From Ciceribacter sp. L1K22 (GTDB lineage: Bacteria > Pseudomonadota > Alphaproteobacteria > Rhizobiales > Rhizobiaceae), in contig NZ_JAGFPK010000001.1 in NCBI RefSeq assembly GCF_017599385.1, positions 3,167,336 through 3,231,335 on the forward strand: a DNA stretch of 64,000 nucleotides, read 5' to 3'. Shown here in pieces: positions 1 through 11,966 of this stretch (the stretch's first letter is position 1; each line of letters starts with the position of its first letter). A program made the translations under genes and the position numbers. Under the pieces are notes generated by a model. That model was not told where the DNA came from and searched no databases. It saw nothing but the letters and a program-made list of their open reading frames with translations.

Positions 1-3000
1 AAGCAGCGCGACGTTGTCGGTCGACAGCGCCTGAAGCTGCGTTGCTCGCATTGCGCCGATCTGCGCCGTGGACACCGCACCGATCTGGTCAGTGGTGAGG
101 GCTGCGACCTGCGTCGAGCTAAGACCGCTGAGCTGGCCGGTGGTGATCGCCGCAACCTGATCGGTCGAGAGCGCGGCGACGTTGGTGGTCGACAGACCGG
201 CCAGCGCCTTCGTGCTGATCGCCGCGATGTCGGTCGCGTCGAAGGTGGCGAGATCGTCCGTGCCGAGCTGGCCGAGAGCCGTCGAGCTCAGCGCACCGAT
301 CTGGGCCGTGTCGAGCATGTCGAACTGGTCGGTGGTCAGGGCGTTGATCTGGCCGGTGGTCAGCGCGGCAATCTGGGTCGAACCAAGAGCGCCGATCTGG
401 TCGGAGGACAGAAGTGCCACGTTGTCGGTCGACAGCGAGGCAACCTGCGTGGCGCTCAGAGCACCAATCTGGCCGGACGTCATGGCACCGATCTGGTCGG
501 TGGTCAGAGCCGAAATCTGATCAGACTTGAGCGCGGCAACCTGGAGCAGCGTCAGTGCGGCAACCTGGTCTGTGCTGAGCGCTGCGATGCTGCCGGTCGA
601 GAAGCCGGCCAGAGCCTTGACGTTGATCGCAGCGATATCGGCGCTGTCGAAGGTCGCGAGGTCGTCGGTTCCCATTGCGCCGAAGGCAGCGGAGCTGAGC
701 GCACCGATCTGGCCGGTGGTCAGAACGCCGATCTGGTCCGTGGTCATGGCGGTGATCTGATCGGAGGTCAGTGCGGCGACCTGGGTTGTCGTCAGCACGA
801 CAACCTGGTCGGTCGTCAGGACGGCGACGTTGTCGGTCGAGAGCGACTGCAGGGCCTTGGCGCTGATGGCGGCGATATCGTCGGTCGAGAAGGTGACGAT
901 GTCGTCGGTGGTGAGCGCGCCGATTGCGGCGGTTCCAAGGGCGGCGACCTGGCCGGAGGACAGCGCCTCCAATTGTTCCGAAGTCATGGCGTCGACCTGA
1001 GCAGTGCTGAGGCCGGCAACCGTCTTTGTGGCGAGAGCAGCAACCTGATCGGTATCGAGCAGGGCGATGTTGGTCGTGTCGATCCCGGCGATCTGTGTTG
1101 CCGACAGGACCGCGATCTTGTCCGTGGTGAGGGCCAGAAGATCGTCCGAGCTAAGGACGGCGATCTGGTCGCTCTTCAGCGCGGCGACCTGACCGGTCGT
1201 CAGAGCGGCGACCTGGGTGTCGGACAGCGATGCGAAGTTGCCTGTCGACATGCCGGCCAGAGCCTTGACGTTGATGGCGGCGATGTCGCCGGCGTCAAAG
1301 AGGGCAAGAACGTCGGTCGACATGGCGGAGAGGCCAGCCGATGTGAAGGCACCGATCTGACCGGTCGTCAGCGCGCCAGCCTGGTCGGTCGTGAGAGCCG
1401 CGACCTGATCGGTGCTGAGCGCGGCGATCTGCTGCGTGGTGAGAACGCCAACCTGATCGGTCGTCAGGACTGCGACATTGTCTGTCGAAAGGCCGGCGAG
1501 AGCCTTTGCGCTGATGGCGGCGATATCGTCGGTCGAGAAGGTGACGATGTCGTCGGTGGTCAGTGCGGCAAGCTGGTCCGAGGTCATCGACTTGACCTGA
1601 GCCGTGGTCAACGCCTGGGCCTGATCCGAGCTCATGGCATCGATCTGGGCCGTCGAAAGGGCGGCGATCGCCTTCGAGCTCAACGCCGCGATCCGGTCGG
1701 TACCGAGTTCGGCGAAGTTGTCGGTGGAGAGGGTGCCGATCTGGGTTGCGGTCAGGGCAGCGGCCTGGCCGGTCGTCAGGGCAGCAGTCTGATCCGTTGA
1801 TAGACCAGCGATTTGGGTTGTCGAAAGACCGACAATCTGGGCCGTGGTCAGAGCCGCCACCTGGTCGGTGGAGAGCTCGGTGATGTCGAGACCCTGGATC
1901 GCCTTGGCGCTGATCGCCTGGATGTCAGCTGACGACAGAGTGGCGACGCCATCCGATGTCAAACCACTGATTGCCGTGGAGCTGAGCGTGGCGAGTTGGG
2001 CGGTCGACAGAGCGTCGACCTGATCCGTGCTCAGCAAGAAGAACTGGTCGCTGGTCAGCGCAGCCGTTGCCTTCAGGTTGAGGGCCGCGAGCTGATCGGT
2101 CGAAAAACCACTGGCCAGGAAGATTGGGCTGAGATTGGCGATTTGTGACGCCGTGAGGGCAGCCGCTTGAGTGGTCGTCAGCGCATCGCCGTTGCCAATT
2201 GCGAAAAGGTCTTGCAACTGTTCGTTACCCAGTGCGGCTACCTGCGACGTTGTAAAGGCTTGGATCTGGGCGGAAGAGAAGTCCACACCAAAAGCTACTC
2301 GGTTAATGCTTGAAACCGCCTTGGAACTGATGGCGGCAATCTCGTCGGTGCTGAAGGTCGCGATCTGGGTCGCGGACAGTGCGCCAATTTGCTCCGAGCT
2401 GAGGACGGCGACCTGGCTCGTCGTGAGCGCGGCGACGCTGTCAGTGTTGGCCATAGCAAGCTGATCCGTTGTCAGACCCTTGACGGCCTTTGTGCTCAGT
2501 GCTGCGACCTGGTCCGTGGACAGATAGCTGCCGGTAAGCAGGAAACCGCCCATCCCTCCCACCTGAGTGGCGCTGAGGACGGCGATCCGGTCAGTGGCAA
2601 GTGCGCCAAGCTGGTCGCTCGAGAGGGGAATCAGCTGACTGGTGTTGAGCGCGGCAACCTGCGCCGTGGTCAGAGCAGCGATCTGGTCGGTCGACAGATC
2701 GGAAATTGAGATAGCACCGATAGCCTTGGCGCTGATGGCGGCGATTTCGTCAGTCGTGAAGGTGCCGATTTCGTCGGACGTCATGGCTGCCAGATCGTCC
2801 GAGCCGAGCGCGGCGATCTGCGTGGCGTTCAAGGCGGCGATCTGGTCGGAATCCATGGCGAAGATCTGGGCAGTCGAGAGAGCCGCAATCGCCTTGGTGC
2901 CGAGCTGGCCGATCTGGTCGGTCGTCAGAACCGCGATATTGTCGGTCGAGAGAGCACCGATCTGAGCGGCGCTGAGAACGGCGATATGCGCCGTGGACAG

Positions 3001-3573
3001 AGCGCCCATCTGGTCGGTGGTCAGGACGGCGATATGGTCGGTCTTGAGCGCCGCGAGCTGGCCGGTGGAGAGGCCGTCGAGCTGGTCGGTGGTCAGGGTG
3101 ACGAAGTTGGCGGTCGAGATGCCTGCAAGCGCCTTCGGGTTGAGAAGCGCGATTTCATCCGAGGAGAAGGTCGCGATTTCGTCGGAGCTGAGAGCCGCGA
3201 TGGCAGCGGAACCGAGCGATGCGACCTGGGTGGTGGTGAGAGCCGCGATCTGGTCGGAATCGAGCTGAGCGAACTGGGTCGAGCTCAGGGCCGCGAGCTG
3301 CGCGGTGCCGAGGCTCTGGATGTGGGTGGTGTCGAGCGCATCGAGCTGCGCAAGCGTCAGTCCCTTGATACCAGTGGCGGAGATGGCAGCCAGCTGATCA
3401 GAGTCGAACGCAACGAGATCGTCGGTCTGCAACGCCGCGATCTGCGTGGAGGAGAGCACTTTCACCTGATCGGTGCGGAGCGCTGCGATGTCGTCACTCG
3501 TGAGCGATGCGATCGTGTTCGTGGAAAGCGACCGGATCTGGTTCACGGTCAGAGAGGAGATGATCGAGGTCAT
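1..3573 (-). CDS. Giant Ser/Thr-rich octapeptide-repeat protein, N-terminal part
   Basis: Reading the minus strand from the ATG at 3573 gives 1191 codons with no stop up to the left edge, so the C-terminus lies outside the window. After a short start (MTSIISSLTVNQI) almost the whole protein is degenerate octapeptides of the form L-[ST]-[ST]-x-Q-[IVL]-x-A, for example LSTDQIAA, LTTAQVAA and LSSDQLGA. About every 55-135 residues the pattern is broken by a longer segment resembling DDIAAISAKALAGLST. No signal peptide or membrane segment is visible at the N-terminus, so any export signal would have to be C-terminal. Similar rhizobial proteins are usually annotated only as repeat or 'heme utilization' proteins, and I see nothing supporting heme use. 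Every octapeptide carries two or three hydroxyl residues. The divergent neighbour is an O-GlcNAc-transferase homologue, which suggests (inference) a surface or secreted glycoprotein. The Shine-Dalgarno is weak. Confidence 0.85.
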   Translation of the reverse strand, partial: MTSIISSLTVNQIRSLSTNTIASLTSDDIAALRTDQVKVLSSTQIAALQTDDLVAFDSDQLAAISATGIKGLTLAQLDALDTTHIQSLGTAQLAALSSTQFAQLDSDQIAALTTTQVASLGSAAIAALSSDEIATFSSDEIALLNPKALAGISTANFVTLTTDQLDGLSTGQLAALKTDHIAVLTTDQMGALSTAHIAVLSAAQIGALSTDNIAVLTTDQIGQLGTKAIAALSTAQIFAMDSDQIAALNATQIAALGSDDLAAMTSDEIGTFTTDEIAAISAKAIGAISISDLSTDQIAALTTAQVAALNTSQLIPLSSDQLGALATDRIAVLSATQVGGMGGFLLTGSYLSTDQVAALSTKAVKGLTTDQLAMANTDSVAALTTSQVAVLSSEQIGALSATQIATFSTDEIAAISSKAVSSINRVAFGVDFSSAQIQAFTTSQVAALGNEQLQDLFAIGNGDALTTTQAAALTASQIANLSPIFLASGFSTDQLAALNLKATAALTSDQFFLLSTDQVDALSTAQLATLSSTAISGLTSDGVATLSSADIQAISAKAIQGLDITELSTDQVAALTTAQIVGLSTTQIAGLSTDQTAALTTGQAAALTATQIGTLSTDNFAELGTDRIAALSSKAIAALSTAQIDAMSSDQAQALTTAQVKSMTSDQLAALTTDDIVTFSTDDIAAISAKALAGLSTDNVAVLTTDQVGVLTTQQIAALSTDQVAALTTDQAGALTTGQIGAFTSAGLSAMSTDVLALFDAGDIAAINVKALAGMSTGNFASLSDTQVAALTTGQVAALKSDQIAVLSSDDLLALTTDKIAVLSATQIAGIDTTNIALLDTDQVAALATKTVAGLSTAQVDAMTSEQLEALSSGQVAALGTAAIGALTTDDIVTFSTDDIAAISAKALQSLSTDNVAVLTTDQVVVLTTTQVAALTSDQITAMTTDQIGVLTTGQIGALSSAAFGAMGTDDLATFDSADIAAINVKALAGFSTGSIAALSTDQVAALTLLQVAALKSDQISALTTDQIGAMTSGQIGALSATQVASLSTDNVALLSSDQIGALGSTQIAALTTGQINALTTDQFDMLDTAQIGALSSTALGQLGTDDLATFDATDIAAISTKALAGLSTTNVAALSTDQVAAITTGQLSGLSSTQVAALTTDQIGAVSTAQIGAMRATQLQALSTDNVALL
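212..1560. repeat. 648-bp higher-order repeat inside the octapeptide gene
   Basis: The 24-bp (octapeptide) units are themselves arranged in longer modules. A 53-bp stretch at 860-912 recurs exactly at 1508-1560. The offset is 648 bp, which is 27 units of 24 bp. A related block near 212 lies 648 bp before 860. Another motif starting at 604 recurs at 1252, again 648 bp apart. Repeats further right (about 1.9-3.5 kb) are more diverged and out of this register. This indicates recent duplication of a 216-residue module at the C-terminal side of the part seen. Confidence 0.8.
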
Positions 3574-4381
3574 GGACGCGCCCTATCAAGTTGGCCAAAT
3601 TAAAGTGTTCGTCTCGCTGCCACGGCCACGCGGTCGGACTGACGTCCTCCGTCGCAACCTCGAACGCATCCTGCGCCCTTCGGCATCCTTGCCCCCCGTC
3701 GCCTGGCACCCCACGGGCATCCACACTTCGGGCGTCCTTACGGACAAAATGAATTTTCACGGAACATGGCTCGACCGAGCCGGCAGGTTGGTAAGGGCAT
3801 CATGCTCAGGACGCTACAGCGCCCTGCCCCCCGCCTGAATAGAAGTGCCCGCCCCCATGGAGAGACACTGTCGGCTCCCACCCTGAGCGCACCTGAAAGA
3901 TTCGTGCAGAGATGGAAACTCGAGGAAGAGTTAGTTCCACACTCGCTAATTTTGGGTTAACCGAAGCCTAAAGTGCAGTCTTCGGCAAAAATAACTGTCC
4001 ATTATCGGAACAACGCGCCCAACACCCGGCTGCCGAGCATAAATATTAAAAATCAAAAACTTATAAGAAATTTCGGCGTCCTTTCGGGCCCAATTAAGCA
4101 GAGGCTGCAATACGGGGTAGAGTTTTCAGTTCAAGCAAGGCATGACTTTTTTTGGTTAAACAGTGAGGCGTGACTGCTGGAGCGAGTAAAAAATCGGCCA
4201 CGGCGGCGGCTCAGCACTTCACCCCTATGTATTGTCTCGGCTTTTTTCGTTCAGCCCGCAAATTTTAGTCGCCGGCCACAAATGCTTTCGGCAAGTCCAA
4301 CGCAAGCTAGCGCGCCTAAGCAGGTTCAACGCTCCTGCGTGTGATTCAACCAGAGCCGTCAGGCCGCCTGCTTCGGGATTA
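3574..4381. promoter_or_regulatory. Long divergent intergenic region
   Basis: This is 808 bases without a convincing gene, between the divergent repeat-protein gene and the O-GlcNAc-transferase homologue. The part next to the repeat gene is GC-rich. About 3900-4230 is clearly AT-richer and contains TTAACC-type and polyA/T stretches, fitting a promoter zone for both genes. Short open frames here have no codon bias or recognisable product. A weak 6-bp stem lies at 3961-3985. I could not assign specific -35/-10 elements. Confidence 0.4.
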
Positions 4382-7622
<3,241 letters not shown>

Positions 7623-7646
7623 CGCGCAGGCCTTTTAGCGAGACGA

Positions 7647-8384
7647 TCACCGCGCTGTGACGCGGCGGTAGCCGCGCAGGAAGCGCATGATCTTGCGCAG
7701 CAGGACAGAGGGTGTGAGCCGCTCCACATCACCGGGACCGGTGTCGATGGTGGTGGTAAACGTCGTGGTCTCCGGGTTGGCGAACTTGTCCTGTATCGCC
7801 ACCGCAGGCGTCAACTGATAGATGTTGAGGAGTTCCGGCACGGGCGACGCTTCGTAGCAAAACAGAAAATAGTCGGCGACGGTGTGCGTGCTCTTGTCGA
7901 GGGCAAGGAGCTTTGCCGCCGCCGATTTCGACAGCAGATAGGCGCCAGTGCACCAGGTGGACGACCGGATACGTCGCAGCGAGCGACCGTCCGCGTCGAG
8001 CGTGGATGGTCCTAGCAGCACCGAGTTAGTGGTGGACTCCAGTCTGACGATGTCCGCATCAGTCGGAAAGCCGGCAATCGTGTAGAGCGCCGCAAATTTT
8101 CCAAAGTCCCCGGACAGATGCAGGTCGTCCTCGAGCACAACGCCGTACGGGTCGTCGCCGGCGGCAATCTTTGCCCATGCTTCGACGTGGCTGAAGAAGC
8201 AGCCGACCTGGCCGCGCGACCAGCTTGCTCCCGGCCGCTCGGCGCGGATCACAGCAAGCTCCTCGTCGGTCAATCGGCGACCGTCGAAAGCCGGCAGCCG
8301 CTCGAACGCCAGCCCGTCGAGCTGTCGCGTCATGTGCTCCAGCCGGTCCGTGTCGCGGTCCATGTTGATGAGGTAGATTGCCAT
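7647..8384 (-). CDS. GT25-family (LPS-type) glycosyltransferase
   Basis: 245 aa. It begins with MAIYLINMDRDTDR, the classic N-terminus of glycosyltransferase family 25 (LgtB/Lex2B type). It then has GQVGCFFSHVEAW and the VLEDDL acidic motif that fits metal/nucleotide-sugar binding near residue 90. The family adds galactose or other hexoses to lipooligosaccharide or O-chains, or modifies proteins (collagen galactosyltransferases). The acceptor cannot be told. A terminator-like hairpin at 8412-8447 separates it from the hydrolase gene upstream, so it probably has its own promoter. Confidence 0.85.
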   Translation of the reverse strand: MAIYLINMDRDTDRLEHMTRQLDGLAFERLPAFDGRRLTDEELAVIRAERPGASWSRGQVGCFFSHVEAWAKIAAGDDPYGVVLEDDLHLSGDFGKFAALYTIAGFPTDADIVRLESTTNSVLLGPSTLDADGRSLRRIRSSTWCTGAYLLSKSAAAKLLALDKSTHTVADYFLFCYEASPVPELLNIYQLTPAVAIQDKFANPETTTFTTTIDTGPGDVERLTPSVLLRKIMRFLRGYRRVTAR

Positions 8385-8411
8385 GGAAACACAGCTGCCT
8401 TTTGGTCCCTG

Positions 8412-8447
8412 AAAATGAAAACGACCCGCGCCATAGCCCGGCGCGGG
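8412..8447 (-). terminator. Rho-independent terminator of the double-hydrolase gene
   Basis: On the minus strand an 8-bp stem, CCCGCGCC/GGCGCGGG (8425-8447), is followed by the T-rich run TCGTTTTCATTTTC. It sits 35 bp past the stop of the 8483-10279 gene and before the GT25 gene. Confidence 0.65.
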
Positions 8448-8482
8448 AAGACCGCCGCACCCAGAGCTTAGCGCGGGCGCAG

Positions 8483-10279
8483 TTAAGTTTGCGTGAAATC
8501 CCGAGCGCTTCTGTCCGCCCGGGCGACGCTTCGAATGATATCGACCAGTTGTCGGCGGGCCGAAAGCGGTGTGAGCATGTGGTCCGTTTCCTCGATGATC
8601 TGAAGGTCGATATTGTCGAATGATTTGAGGCCGGCGAGGTCGCCGCCGAAATAGCGGGCGAGTTCGTCCAGACTTCCATCGATCCGGCAGCCTACAAAAG
8701 TCACGCGGGCGCCACGGGCTTTCATGTCCCGCAGCATGCCAAATAGCGTTGCGCGGAAGCGTCCGAGCTTTGTGAGCCTCCCGAGATAAGGCGCAAGTCC
8801 GCGGACAAGACGGCCGGCAACGAGGCGAAGAAGATTGCCGATAGCGCGCCGGACATCGATGTCGCCGTCCAACAGTCGGCGATAGGTCCCAAGGCTGAAC
8901 GCACGTCGCTGGTAGTCGGCCAGAGGCCTTGCTCCGGCCCGAAGCGTCTCCTCGACATCCTCATCTTCGTCCCAGATCAGCCTCAACTGGTTTACGCTAA
9001 CCACACCGGCAATGTCACTGTTGGCGCCCGCGAAACTCAGTGCCGCATAGGCACCGCTGCAGGTTCCGATCAGATAGACCGGTCCGCAATTCTCCTGTTG
9101 AAGCGCGTCTACCGCCTCCCTGAGATCGTGCTGCTGGGCGGAGGCATAGACGACCTGTTCGGGTGTCCCAGGTCGCGCCGGACTGTCGCCGATATTGGAA
9201 AGATCGACGCGCAGCGACCGGATGCCATCGGCCGCCAGTGTCCGCGCGGCATCCACCCAGAGGCAGCCCCAGCCAATGTGGTACGTATAGGCCATGTTGA
9301 CGAACACCACAGTCGCGCGCGGTTCGAGATCCCGTGGCTCGCACAACACACCGAACAACCTGGGCTCTGCTCCAATCAGCAGCGGTGTCTCGATATAACT
9401 CCCGTCCTCTATCGAAGGAGCGGGCAGATCCGGCGTCACCTGCCGCCCGACAGAATCCGCAATGGGCCAGCGAGCCGCGATCCATTCAACGACAGCTCCA
9501 ATCGGTTCAGGCGGCGTCACCGACACATTGAGCCCGTTCATCATCTCGCCGTAGCCCGGAAAGGTAGCCACATCGACGGCATGTCCGGCCTCGCGCAGCC
9601 CCTGAAGGACCTGTTCGTCGGTGGCGTTCTCCGGACGTTTGAGGAAAAGCAGTGGCGTACCGTCTTTCAGGCCGCGACCCTCTACGCCAAAGGATTTTAG
9701 CTCTGCCGCGACACCTGTCGGCAGGATGAAACCGGCCAGCGAGACGCTACCCTCGGGATAATCGAGGGTGATGCCGAGGTCTTCGACAATGACCCGTTCG
9801 CGCAGGCCGGTCTCGCGGAGAAACCGGCGACCATTGAGTGCCGGCACCGCAAGCACGACGCCGGATGTGGCGTTGAAGCGCTCGGCCGCAGCCAGGGCAA
9901 TCGCCCCGCCGAGCCCCAACCCATAGAAAATCACGGAGCCGCAACCCGAAAGGCGACGCAATTCGTGGCCCGCAGACACAGCGCCTTCGATCCAGCTTTC
10001 CAAATCAGCGCCACCCTTCACGGCTGGGGCATCACCCTCACCGGGATAATCGAAGCGGAGCGTCGGATATCCACGCGAGGCTATAGAAGCGGCCAGCACG
10101 CGATGAAACTTGCGCGCACACAGCTGGTCGAAACCCCAGGGACCGCAGATGACGATTCCAACCGGCCCGCCACCCGGCCCGAAATGGCCCACCATTCCGG
10201 CAAAGGCGATCGGAATTTCAGCCCATTGCGTGACAGAGCCCTCGATCCGCGCGGCGCTGTTTTTCTTGACTGTCGACAT
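8483..10279 (-). CDS. Tandem alpha/beta-hydrolase-fold protein with atypical nucleophile elbows
   Basis: 598 aa with two alpha/beta-hydrolase-like halves. The first half (about residues 20-270) has GPWGFDQ, TLRFDYPGEGDA and an elbow YGLGLGG in which the nucleophile position (residue 122) is Gly. The second half (about 305-590) has VVFVNMAYTYHIGWG, LRVDLSNIGDS and an elbow IGTCSGAY with Cys at residue 407. A final histidine candidate is ETDHMLTP. The first half is therefore probably non-catalytic, and the second may be a Cys-nucleophile hydrolase or transferase (inference). The ATG at 10279 was chosen because upstream codons overlap the flippase gene. The gap to the flippase stop is 8 bp, so the two are cotranscribed, suggesting a role in processing a glycan or lipid precursor. 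Substrate unknown. Confidence 0.75.
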   Translation of the reverse strand: MSTVKKNSAARIEGSVTQWAEIPIAFAGMVGHFGPGGGPVGIVICGPWGFDQLCARKFHRVLAASIASRGYPTLRFDYPGEGDAPAVKGGADLESWIEGAVSAGHELRRLSGCGSVIFYGLGLGGAIALAAAERFNATSGVVLAVPALNGRRFLRETGLRERVIVEDLGITLDYPEGSVSLAGFILPTGVAAELKSFGVEGRGLKDGTPLLFLKRPENATDEQVLQGLREAGHAVDVATFPGYGEMMNGLNVSVTPPEPIGAVVEWIAARWPIADSVGRQVTPDLPAPSIEDGSYIETPLLIGAEPRLFGVLCEPRDLEPRATVVFVNMAYTYHIGWGCLWVDAARTLAADGIRSLRVDLSNIGDSPARPGTPEQVVYASAQQHDLREAVDALQQENCGPVYLIGTCSGAYAALSFAGANSDIAGVVSVNQLRLIWDEDEDVEETLRAGARPLADYQRRAFSLGTYRRLLDGDIDVRRAIGNLLRLVAGRLVRGLAPYLGRLTKLGRFRATLFGMLRDMKARGARVTFVGCRIDGSLDELARYFGGDLAGLKSFDNIDLQIIEETDHMLTPLSARRQLVDIIRSVARADRSARDFTQT

Positions 10280-10287
10280 GGCCACCG

Positions 10288-11826
10288 TCACCGAACCAGC
10301 AAGGCGTAACGCAGGATACCGGCGAAACGATTTGGAATTCGACCAGCAGCCCAATCCGCAATCATTGCGCGGTCCTCGGCTGGAATGGCAGTCAAGGCCA
10401 AAAGACCGACGCCGTAAACGACGGCACCTGCGACGATGCCAAGCAACATGCCGGATGGTCCAGGCAACCACCACATGCAGGCGCGCGCAGCCGCAGCGCA
10501 GAGCGCCGCCGCCGCAAGGACCTTGAAGAGACCCGCGAGCCTGAACGATACCCCCAGCACGCGTTTGCAGAAGATAGCGTAGAAGACCATGGTGCCGACC
10601 GACACTGCTCCCTTCGCCCAGGCCGCGCCCTCACCGCCATAACGTGGCACCACCAGCATCAGCAGTATGACCGATATCAGTCCGCTGACGATCGACAGCC
10701 GCAACGCCTCGCTGCTGCGCTCCGTCGCCAGCAGCAGTCGTCCCGGAACATATTCAAGTGCCTGCGACAGGCAGAAAACCAGGAGAACAACAGAAACGGA
10801 TATGGACGGAGTAAACTCTGCTCCGAACAGGAACGGGATAAGAACCGGGGCAATGGCAGCTCCCCCGAAACTGATAGGCGCAAGCACGATCGTCATGCCA
10901 AGCAGGCTGCGATTGAAAACGCGCGTCAGGGCTTCCCTGTCGCCACGATCGTAATGATGCCCGAGATAGGGAACGAGCGTCGCGACCAGAAAGAGCGCGA
11001 CCTGGATAACCATGCCGCTCATAGTGATCCCGATACTGTAGAAACCGACATCGGAAAGCGTGAAGAACAGGCCGATCAACGCAAGTTCGATGCGAGAACT
11101 CAAGATGGCCGACAACCCGCCCGACAGCCAGTTGTCGCGGGCGTAGCGGCGCATGGCGGGTGTGACGACAGATGGCGCTGCCGGTCCCTTGCTCATGTAG
11201 CGGCGCAATGACAGCGCTTGCGGCAGGTGGCGAAGAGCGTGGCCGAAAATCGCACCAGCCGGCCCAAGCAGCAGGCCGCCAACAAGAACGGAAAACGGTT
11301 GAATCAACGATCCGACGGCGGCGTAGAAAGTGCTTTCACGAAACCGGCCAAGCCCTTCGGCTGCGGCGAGCGCCATCGTCGAGTAGCCATAGGTCAGGAA
11401 CAGTACGGTCGTCGCAATCCACATAAGACTGCTCTCGCCATTTCCCTGAAGGCCGATCCAGATCGCGTAGGCGCAGAGTGCTGCTCCGACTATCCCCGTC
11501 GAAAGCGCGAAACGGCGTGTCAGAACGTTAACCAGGCCACCACCTTCAGGTCCACCCTCGGTGCGCGCGATAAAGCGCAGAACGGTGTGCGGCATGCCGA
11601 AGCCTGACACGAGCGTTGCAAGTGACATGATCCAGAGCGCATAGGCGACGAGACCGGCTCCCTCGACACCAAGCAGTCGCGCCACGAGCACGCTGCTCCC
11701 AAGTCCCGCGACCAGTGACAGCAGACCGGCAGCGGTATTGATCAGCGATGAGCTCAGCATAGACTGCATGGGCTGGGAAACGTCTCCGTGGCGCCGGCGG
11801 CGTCCTGCATCGGACAGCACACCCAT
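10288..11826 (-). CDS. Polysaccharide flippase (Wzx/MATE-like membrane protein)
   Basis: 512 aa, highly hydrophobic, with about 12-14 membrane segments. The N-terminal part LINTAAGLLSLVAGLGSSVLVARLLG is typical of the polysaccharide biosynthesis protein (Polysacc_synt) family, which moves lipid-linked oligosaccharides across the inner membrane. Start ATG 11826 has AAGGA about ten bases upstream on the minus strand. An internal Met at 11769 is an alternative. It forms an operon with the double hydrolase downstream and is divergent from the ATP-grasp gene, sharing a 140-bp promoter region. No Wzy-type polymerase is visible in the window. Confidence 0.85.
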   Translation of the reverse strand: MGVLSDAGRRRRHGDVSQPMQSMLSSSLINTAAGLLSLVAGLGSSVLVARLLGVEGAGLVAYALWIMSLATLVSGFGMPHTVLRFIARTEGGPEGGGLVNVLTRRFALSTGIVGAALCAYAIWIGLQGNGESSLMWIATTVLFLTYGYSTMALAAAEGLGRFRESTFYAAVGSLIQPFSVLVGGLLLGPAGAIFGHALRHLPQALSLRRYMSKGPAAPSVVTPAMRRYARDNWLSGGLSAILSSRIELALIGLFFTLSDVGFYSIGITMSGMVIQVALFLVATLVPYLGHHYDRGDREALTRVFNRSLLGMTIVLAPISFGGAAIAPVLIPFLFGAEFTPSISVSVVLLVFCLSQALEYVPGRLLLATERSSEALRLSIVSGLISVILLMLVVPRYGGEGAAWAKGAVSVGTMVFYAIFCKRVLGVSFRLAGLFKVLAAAALCAAAARACMWWLPGPSGMLLGIVAGAVVYGVGLLALTAIPAEDRAMIADWAAGRIPNRFAGILRYALLVR

Positions 11827-11966
11827 AAGCCGTAGTCCTTCGGGTTTAATATTCTGTTTCCCTTTCGCATGCCGCCTTTTTCTTTGCGGTGCACACTTAA
11901 CCGGGGCTTAATGATGCGACGTTAGCGTGGAAGATGCGGACTGACATAGTTCGCGAAGGATCCCCG

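Noticed and set aside
1..3573. CRISPR array
   Set aside because: The repeat unit is 24 bp with continuous coding, degenerate copies and no unique spacers.
182..3603. Several plus-strand reading frames rich in RGDLVGR or APIWSV patterns across the left end
   Set aside because: They are antisense shadows of the periodic minus-strand octapeptide gene, which is open over 1191 codons. The plus-strand frames are broken and have no start signals.
3494..4173. Small open frames in the long divergent gap
   Set aside because: No Shine-Dalgarno, family resemblance or consistent codon use.
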